In this document: in pieces, positions 1 through 5,732 of the stretch | Layout: the number at the start of each line of letters is the position of its first letter | Numbering within the stretch: the stretch's first letter is position 1 | Source: an uncultured Oscillibacter sp. | GTDB taxonomy: Bacteria > Bacillota > Clostridia > Oscillospirales > Oscillospiraceae | Direction: 5' to 3' | DNA length: 5,732 bases | Assembly (NCBI GenBank): GCA_948435975.1 | Contig: CAOJHG010000161.1 | Coordinates: 1-5,732, forward strand | Notes under the pieces: model-generated | Database searches by the model: none | The model's input: only the letters and a program-made list of their open reading frames with translations | What the model was told of the DNA's origin: nothing | Made by a program: the position numbers and the translations under genes

Positions 1-1828
1 AACGACCTCTTCTTCCGGTCTCCATCATTTGGTTTATGAAATCGTGGACAACGCCATTGACGAGGCTTTGGCGGGATACTGCAAAAACATCCTGGTCCAA
101 ATCAACGAAGGGGATACCATCACAGTCGTAGACGACGGGCGGGGAATCCCTGTTGACATCCAGGCGCAGACCGGAAAGCCTGCCTTGGAAGTGGTTTATA
201 CGGTGCTTCATGCCGGCGGCAAGTTCGGCGGCGGCGGTTACAAGGTGTCTGGCGGACTTCACGGCGTGGGCGCGTCTGTAGTGAACGCACTCAGCGAATG
301 GTTGGAGGTCCAGGTTCACCGAGACGGCAAGATCTACGAAATGAAGTTTGCCAGGGGACAGGTAACGCAGGAGATGACCGTGGTGGGCGCGTCGGACCAT
401 ACCGGCACTTCCGTCACCTTCAAGCCGGACCCGGAGATGTTTGAGGATACGGTCTATGATTACGGCATTCTGCACAACCGTATGCGGGAAGAGGCTTTTC
501 TGAATGCGGGACTGCGGATTCGGACCGTGGACGCCCGCGCCGGTAAGGAGCAAGAGGATTCCATGTGCTATGAGGGCGGCATCCGGGAGTTTGTCACCTG
601 GCTGAACAAGAGCAAGGACGCCCTGCATAACGACGTCATTTACATGTCCGGACAGAAAGAGGATTCTATTGCTGAAGTGGCTCTCCAGTACAACGATGGC
701 TATAACGAAACAGTCCTTTCTTTCGCCAATAACGTCCATACCCATGAAGGCGGTATGCACGAGGAAGGCTTCAAACGTGCGCTGACGACCGTGCTGAACG
801 CTTATGGCAAAAAGATCAAGATGCTGAAGGACGACGAAAAGGTTTCCGGCGAGGACTGCCGGGAGGGTCTGACGTGCGTGATTTCCGTGAAATTGACGGA
901 AGCCCAGTTTGAAGGGCAGACCAAAACGAAGCTGGGCAACTCCGAAATACGGACGCTGGTCAACAATATTGTATCGGCCAAGCTGGAGATTTTCTTGGAA
1001 GAAAACCCGCAGGTAGGGCGGATGATTCTGGATAAAGCGCTTACTGCCAACCGTGCCCGGGAGGCGGCGAAAAAAGCCCGGGAGTCCATCCGGCGCAAGA
1101 CGGCTCTGGGCGGGGCGGCTATGCCCGACAAGCTGCGGGACTGCAACGAGAACAACCCGGAGCTGACCGAAATTTACATCGTTGAGGGCGACTCGGCAGG
1201 CGGTTCCGCGACTCAGGGCCGGGACTCCCGCTTCCAGGCAATCCTGCCGCTGTGGGGCAAGATGCTGAACGTGGAGAAGGCCCGGGCGGACAAGGTCTAT
1301 GGAAACGACAAGCTCCAGCCAGTCATCACGGCTCTGGGGGCGGGCATTGGGGAAGAGTTTGACGCCAATAAGCTGCGGTATCACAAGGTCATTATCATGG
1401 CTGACGCCGATGTGGACGGGTCTCATATCCGGACGCTGCTGCTGACCTTCTTTTTCCGGTTCATGCGGCCCCTGGTCGAGAATGGATACGTTTACTCCGC
1501 CGTTCCTCCCCTCTTCAAGCTGACCCGGGGCAAGACGACACGGGTAGCCTATGACGAGGTTGAGCGGGAGAGAATCGCGGCGGAAATGCGGGGCGACAAT
1601 CCAAATGCGAAGGTGGATATCAGCCGGTTCAAGGGTCTGGGCGAGATGAACCCCCAGGAGCTGTGGGAGACTACCATGGACCCGGAGACCAGGACCCTGC
1701 GGCGCATCACTCTGGACGACGCGGTAAAGGCCGACGAAACCTTTACGATCTTGATGGGCGAGAAGGTGGAACCCCGGAAGGAGTTCATCGAGAGGAACGC
1801 GAAGTATGTGGTGAATCTGGACTACTGA
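1..1828 (+). CDS. gyrB: DNA gyrase subunit B, 5'-truncated by window edge
   Basis: GyrB is the ATPase subunit of DNA gyrase, the cytoplasmic A2B2 type II topoisomerase that introduces negative supercoils. The reading frame is already open at the window start (first whole codon at base 2) and gives 608 visible residues. By alignment from memory with E. coli GyrB, about 30-40 N-terminal residues are missing. Visible motifs in order: GHKL ATPase N-box [10 protein letters not shown] (38-67), DDGRGIP (131-151), ATP-lid glycine-rich [10 protein letters not shown] near visible residues 80-90, the coumarin-contact Arg in HRDGK (320-322, E. coli R136), transducer QTK (917-925), TOPRIM EGDSAGG (1184-1204) and DADVDG (1403-1420), and the C-terminal [10 protein letters not shown] block. 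It ends in [10 protein letters not shown], typical of the family. The large TOPRIM insert of proteobacterial GyrB is absent, as expected for a Firmicute. The [18 protein letters not shown] and C-terminal wording with neighbouring gyrA favours GyrB over ParE. One odd residue is Trp (1253-1255) where E. coli has Lys447. Confidence 0.98.
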   Translation, partial: TTSSSGLHHLVYEIVDNAIDEALAGYCKNILVQINEGDTITVVDDGRGIPVDIQAQTGKPALEVVYTVLHAGGKFGGGGYKVSGGLHGVGASVVNALSEWLEVQVHRDGKIYEMKFARGQVTQEMTVVGASDHTGTSVTFKPDPEMFEDTVYDYGILHNRMREEAFLNAGLRIRTVDARAGKEQEDSMCYEGGIREFVTWLNKSKDALHNDVIYMSGQKEDSIAEVALQYNDGYNETVLSFANNVHTHEGGMHEEGFKRALTTVLNAYGKKIKMLKDDEKVSGEDCREGLTCVISVKLTEAQFEGQTKTKLGNSEIRTLVNNIVSAKLEIFLEENPQVGRMILDKALTANRAREAAKKARESIRRKTALGGAAMPDKLRDCNENNPELTEIYIVEGDSAGGSATQGRDSRFQAILPLWGKMLNVEKARADKVYGNDKLQPVITALGAGIGEEFDANKLRYHKVIIMADADVDGSHIRTLLLTFFFRFMRPLVENGYVYSAVPPLFKLTRGKTTRVAYDEVERERIAAEMRGDNPNAKVDISRFKGLGEMNPQELWETTMDPETRTLRRITLDDAVKADETFTILMGEKVEPRKEFIERNAKYVVNLDY

Positions 1829-1874
1829 TGTTGTCAATAGAAATTCCGGCGAATGGTTTCTCAACGGGCCGGTT

Positions 1875-1902
1875 TTGGAAAATTTTAAGATAATAAGATA
1901 AT
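1875..1902 (+). promoter_or_regulatory. Candidate sigma-A-type promoter ahead of the accessory genes
   Basis: A -35-like TTGGAA (1875-1880, 4 of 6 to TTGACA) lies 16 bp before a -10-like GATAAT (1897-1902, 5 of 6 to TATAAT). The 8-bp unit AAGATAAT occurs twice in tandem (1887-1894 and 1895-1902), so a second possible -10 lies 8 bp upstream. The spacer is much more AT-rich than the flanking genes. If real, transcription would begin about 20 bp before the 1930 start codon and could carry the three accessory genes and gyrA independently of gyrB. The -35 is poor, and the site is inferred from sequence only. Confidence 0.35.
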
Positions 1903-1914
1903 ATCCTTTTTCAG

Positions 1915-1922
1915 AAGGAAGG
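1915..1922 (+). promoter_or_regulatory. Ribosome binding site of the 163-aa gene
   Basis: The purine run AAGGAAGG ends 7 bases before the ATG at 1930. It supports 1930 as the start rather than the internal in-frame ATG at 2041, which has only a weak GGGAG about 11 bases upstream. Confidence 0.6.
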
Positions 1923-1929
1923 AAAGCGT

Positions 1930-2421
1930 ATGAGTAAGAACTTCCTAAATGAACGGGAGGAAATCGTCAAGGCTTCCCCGGTTCCAGAGCTGCCGGAGGG
2001 CGTCAAAATTCAAGCCGCCGGAAGTGGGAGCCTGCCATGTATGGAAATCAAGGACATCTCCGAGGCAGGCGTCCGCAAAATCATCGAACATGTCCGCACG
2101 GGGAAGTATACCAGTCTTTACTTGTCCCTGGACGAGGATGGCGAAGAGGGCTTTCTCATGATGGAATCCTCTCCCACGCTGCTGTTCCTCCAAATCTGGG
2201 ACGCCGAAAACGAAATAGGCTGGTGCCTGTTCGCACCGGAATTCCTGGCTTCCAACGAGGAGGCCCCTATCGAACCCAGCGACGGTCAATCTGTGTTCCA
2301 GATGCGCAATACCATAAAAAACACACCGCAGAACCGGGAGCTTGCGGCGCGGTGCGTCGAGTGGTACATCCACACCTGCGAGCCCTACCCCGGTACAGAC
2401 TGGCTGAAAGATAGCCAGTGA
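1930..2421 (+). CDS. Uncharacterised 163-aa protein, possibly immunity-like
   Basis: I do not recognise this protein with certainty. It is acidic, with no signal peptide or membrane segment, so probably cytoplasmic. Residues 1-37 look like a poorly conserved, proline- and glycine-containing leader. From residue 38 the sequence is more globular: a predicted helix (ISEAGVRKIIEHVRTG, 43-58), beta strands at about 60-68 (TSLYLSLDE) and 74-90 (GFLMMES, LLFLQIWD), GWCLFAPE (97-104), then a helix ending in AARCVEWYIHT (139-149) and a final YPGTDWL (153-159). This strand layout with a C-terminal helix followed by P-x-x-x-W is faintly like the Imm1 family of polymorphic-toxin immunity proteins; that is an inference from memory, not a search. 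It follows gyrB by 101 bp and is followed after 68 bp by the Cys-rich gene on the same strand. An alternative start is the ATG at 2041, giving 126 aa. GC content is near that of the gyrase genes, so it does not look recently acquired. Confidence 0.85.
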   Translation: MSKNFLNEREEIVKASPVPELPEGVKIQAAGSGSLPCMEIKDISEAGVRKIIEHVRTGKYTSLYLSLDEDGEEGFLMMESSPTLLFLQIWDAENEIGWCLFAPEFLASNEEAPIEPSDGQSVFQMRNTIKNTPQNRELAARCVEWYIHTCEPYPGTDWLKDSQ

Positions 2422-2490
2422 AACCCGAACAGAAGCAAGAAAACCTCGTCTGCTTTTGATTGACCCAAATGAGAATGAGGAGGAAACAGA

Positions 2491-2871
2491 ATGGGCGCTT
2501 GTCCATGGTTTCGAAATGGCTGCTGTAAACGAAACGGGATGCTGATGACCTGCAACCTGACGGACCCAGCCATTTGTCAAGGATATCAGAGAGGCGGAGA
2601 GACCTTCCGGAACTGTAGGTATTACGTAAGTCCCAGGGTGGGAACCTCCGCCTCCATGAAGCCCTGCCCCCTTTGCATCCGCGCCGACAGAGGCCAGTAT
2701 TATCAGCCCTACTGCACCAGCGTGAAATTCCCAGGGGCGGACGGCGTTCACGGCCTGAAGGTCGGCGACGAGGGATTGGCCATGCTCTGTCTGGGACATC
2801 AGGTGAACCGGAAGAAATATACCTCCTGTCCCTATTATAAAGGCGGAAAGCCGAAAAAAAGAAAGTCTTGA
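2491..2871 (+). CDS. Cysteine-rich 126-aa protein, probable metal-binding
   Basis: Function unknown. The start is well set by a perfect AGGAGG (2478-2483) seven bases before ATG. The protein has 11 cysteines in 126 residues (4, 11, 12, 21, 29, 42, 59, 62, 75, 100, 113) and histidines at 87 and 103. Two halves seem related: C29-x12-C42-x-Y-Y and C100-x12-C113-x-Y-Y have the same spacing and tail, each preceded by two further cysteines (12 and 21; 62 and 75). This could give two four-cysteine sites for zinc or an iron-sulfur cluster, with C4, C11 and C59 extra. CPLC at 59-62 is the only CxxC. There is no signal peptide or membrane segment; the last residues are strongly basic (KGGKPKKRKS), compatible with a nucleic-acid or acidic-protein partner. 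The gene ends 18 bp before the zinc-ribbon gene, so co-expression is likely. Metal binding is inferred from cysteine density in a probably cytoplasmic protein; disulfides are less likely. Confidence 0.88.
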   Translation: MGACPWFRNGCCKRNGMLMTCNLTDPAICQGYQRGGETFRNCRYYVSPRVGTSASMKPCPLCIRADRGQYYQPYCTSVKFPGADGVHGLKVGDEGLAMLCLGHQVNRKKYTSCPYYKGGKPKKRKS

Positions 2872-2889
2872 AAGAGAGGAGCGTTTCTC

Positions 2890-4227
2890 ATGTTTTGTAT
2901 TGAATGCGGAAAGTGCCTGCCGGACGGAGCCAAATTCTGTGCCTTCTGCGGGAAACCTCAGCCCCAATTGAGCGGCGTTCAGCCAGCTCCTGCGGCGTAT
3001 ACAGAGCCGCCCGCCGCTTCGCCGGGAGGGGCAAACGATATGGATGTGACGCTTTTGCCGCATCTTCCGGGAACGGAGCCGGATCTTCCAAAACTGGATC
3101 TTCCAAAACTGGATATTCCGAAGCCGGTTCCTCCAAAGCCGGTTACTAAAGGGTGCGGCTGCTCGGAAAAACAGCAGGATATGGTCTATGCGCCGGGACG
3201 GGGCGTTTACTTCGTGTCTTATGATGAACTGTTCTTTTTCTCTGAGGAAAGCCGCAAGGTGAGTCAACTGACCAAAAAACAGGACAATGACAGGTTGGTG
3301 GGACTGAATCTCTGGAATAATGAGGTTTTTATCTGGAGGTTACCAAATTGCTGGACGATGTTGGAATCGAAACCTGAGTTGATAGCGATTGATATCAACA
3401 GCCATCAACAAAGGACTGTCACTCTGAAATACAAGGGCGAGGATCTTCCATACATTTTTGAATATCCAGATTTGCACCTCCGCCGCTTTTATGTGCAGGA
3501 CGGCTTTGGGTATGGGATATGCAAAGACGGCAGGTATCTGTATGTCCTGGATATGTCTACAGGCGAGTACCAGCTCAGGGAACTGCCAGACCTTAGGAGA
3601 ATGCCTCTTTGGACGGTGGGATGGACAGAATTCGAATATTTTAAAAAGATCCTAGGTTCGAAAGAAAGACGCTCCATGGTTAACTATGGTTTGCGGTGGG
3701 GCAATCTTTATATCAAGGGAAGACAAGGCTATACCGCCCTTGATGACGCGATGAGATTTGTCGTCCGTTTTTCCCTGAGGAAACCCTCCATATATCACCT
3801 TTTGCCTGCTGACTGTGGCAGCATTGTGGGAAACGAAAGCATGATCAGCGAATACTGGGACACTAAAAATGATCGAGTCCTTTTGGTCGGAATAAAGCCC
3901 GGAGATGAAAGTATCCTGAACATAACAGATTTTTCCGAGGGTGTTCGTTTATTGGAACCCATTAGGCTTAAAACGGGAGAATACGAAGGTTTGAGCGTTT
4001 GGTGGCGGTGTGGAAGCAACTATGTAATCAAGAACAATCTGTTGGATATGGAAACGTTGAAAATAAGCCGCCTCCCTATCGAGATAAAATCAATTGACTT
4101 TGCGGAAACGTCTAATGGCGTTTATTTGATGTGGGGAGATTTTCTTTATCATTTGCCGAAAAACTTCAAAGAGGTCATCAAAAGCGAGGAGGATTTGAAT
4201 AGATATATTGCAGCAAAGCTGGAATGA
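2890..4227 (+). CDS. Zinc-ribbon protein with Pro-rich linker and beta-rich C-terminal region
   Basis: A 445-aa protein without a specific known function. Residues 3-20 form a classic zinc ribbon, C3-x2-C6 and C17-x2-C20, with the usual MFCIECGKCLPDGAKFC-type opening of bacterial zinc-ribbon domains. Residues 23-88 are a Pro/Ala-rich linker holding D-L-P-K-L repeats (65-85). A small GCGC motif follows at 88-91. Residues about 95-445 are rich in beta strands with repeated aromatic and turn patterns (for example VYFVSYDELFFFSEE, YLYVLDMSTGEYQL, GVYLMWGDFLYHL), which suggests a beta-propeller such as DUF5050/TolB-like folds often seen behind zinc ribbons in clostridia; this is inference. Unlike many such proteins, no transmembrane helix follows the ribbon, so it is probably cytoplasmic. 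AGGAG at 2877-2881 is 8 bases before ATG. It ends in tandem in-frame stops TGA-TAG. GC falls from about 55-65% before base 3180 to about 35-48% in lines sampled after it, unlike the gyrase genes. It ends 22 bp before gyrA. Confidence 0.9.
   Translation: MFCIECGKCLPDGAKFCAFCGKPQPQLSGVQPAPAAYTEPPAASPGGANDMDVTLLPHLPGTEPDLPKLDLPKLDIPKPVPPKPVTKGCGCSEKQQDMVYAPGRGVYFVSYDELFFFSEESRKVSQLTKKQDNDRLVGLNLWNNEVFIWRLPNCWTMLESKPELIAIDINSHQQRTVTLKYKGEDLPYIFEYPDLHLRRFYVQDGFGYGICKDGRYLYVLDMSTGEYQLRELPDLRRMPLWTVGWTEFEYFKKILGSKERRSMVNYGLRWGNLYIKGRQGYTALDDAMRFVVRFSLRKPSIYHLLPADCGSIVGNESMISEYWDTKNDRVLLVGIKPGDESILNITDFSEGVRLLEPIRLKTGEYEGLSVWWRCGSNYVIKNNLLDMETLKISRLPIEIKSIDFAETSNGVYLMWGDFLYHLPKNFKEVIKSEEDLNRYIAAKLE
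3081..3140 (+). repeat. Four tandem 15-bp units encoding the D-L-P-K-L linker
   Basis: Units at 3081-3095 and 3096-3110 are identical (GGATCTTCCAAAACT). Units at 3111-3125 and 3126-3140 are diverged copies, and GGTT at 3141 begins a further partial copy. Each unit adds five residues in frame (residues 65-85 of the zinc-ribbon protein), so slippage would change linker length without breaking the gene. The position between the zinc ribbon and the C-terminal region fits a flexible spacer. Confidence 0.85.
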
Positions 4228-4234
4228 TAGGAAA

Positions 4235-4239
4235 AGGAG
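4235..4239 (+). promoter_or_regulatory. Ribosome binding site of gyrA
   Basis: AGGAG within AAAAGGAGA lies 10 bases before the ATG at 4250 and fixes that start, giving the expected short Firmicute-type N-terminal extension before the conserved VESSLVPEMEKSYIEYAM block. It lies in the 22-bp gap after the preceding gene, so gyrA is translated independently even if it is co-transcribed. Confidence 0.7.
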
Positions 4240-4249
4240 ACAATAGTTC

Positions 4250-5732
<1,483 letters not shown>

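Noticed and set aside
1846..1872. Possible terminator after gyrB: CCGGC (1846-1850) pairs with GCCGG (1868-1872) followed by TTTT
   Set aside because: The stem is only 5 bp with a 17-base loop and a 4-base T run; too weak to call.
1663..1893. A 76-codon + strand frame across the gyrB end
   Set aside because: It overlaps gyrB in another frame, lacks a ribosome binding site and has no recognisable content.
2431..2457. Possible hairpin AGAAGCA / TGCTTTT between the first two accessory genes
   Set aside because: The 7-bp stem includes a G-T pair and is AT-rich, the loop is 13 bases, and no separate T run follows, so it is not a credible terminator.
1945..3267. A 440-codon open frame on the - strand opposite all three accessory genes
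   Set aside because: It begins with TTG without a Shine-Dalgarno site, crosses three well-formed + strand genes, and its translation shows no recognisable domain (only a repeat that mirrors the + strand linker repeat). It is best explained as a composition shadow.
4094..4249. Possible internal promoter for gyrA starting from TTGACT (4094-4099)
   Set aside because: No acceptable -10 hexamer occurs 16-18 bp downstream; other AT-rich hexamers near 4204-4209 lack a matching -35.

Overview
The window is a DNA gyrase locus, all on the + strand: the 3' part of gyrB (1-1828), three small accessory genes (1930-4227), and the 5' part of gyrA (4250 to the window end). Both gyrase genes run off the window. 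Their open frames show no internal stop or frameshift: GyrB keeps its ATPase, transducer and TOPRIM motifs, and GyrA keeps its catalytic tyrosine.

The organism is most likely an anaerobic Firmicute of the Oscillospiraceae (Clostridium cluster IV; Oscillibacter/Flavonifractor-like). This is inferred from gyrase wording such as [15 protein letters not shown] and [10 protein letters not shown] in GyrB and [21 protein letters not shown]-like text in GyrA, from the B. subtilis-type GyrB length without the proteobacterial insert, from moderately high GC, and from strong AGGAGG-type ribosome binding sites. No database search was possible, so the genus is not fixed.

Layout: gyrB stop; a 101-bp AT-rich spacer (1829-1929) with a plausible promoter; a 163-aa protein of unknown function (1930-2421); a 126-aa protein with 11 cysteines arranged as two similar halves (2491-2871); a 445-aa protein with an N-terminal zinc ribbon, a proline-rich repeat linker and a beta-rich C-terminal region (2890-4227); then gyrA 22 bp downstream. 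The gaps are 68, 18 and 22 bp, each downstream gene has its own Shine-Dalgarno site, and no convincing terminator is visible, so the three genes and gyrA probably share a transcript.

The notable point is the cassette itself. In most Firmicutes gyrB and gyrA are adjacent or nearly so; here about 2.3 kb with three unrecognised genes, two of them probably metal-binding, sits between them. None can be assigned a function from sequence alone. Base composition changes inside the third gene, from about 55-65% GC in the zinc-ribbon and linker part to about 35-48% in the sampled C-terminal part, which suggests a separate origin for its C-terminal region.
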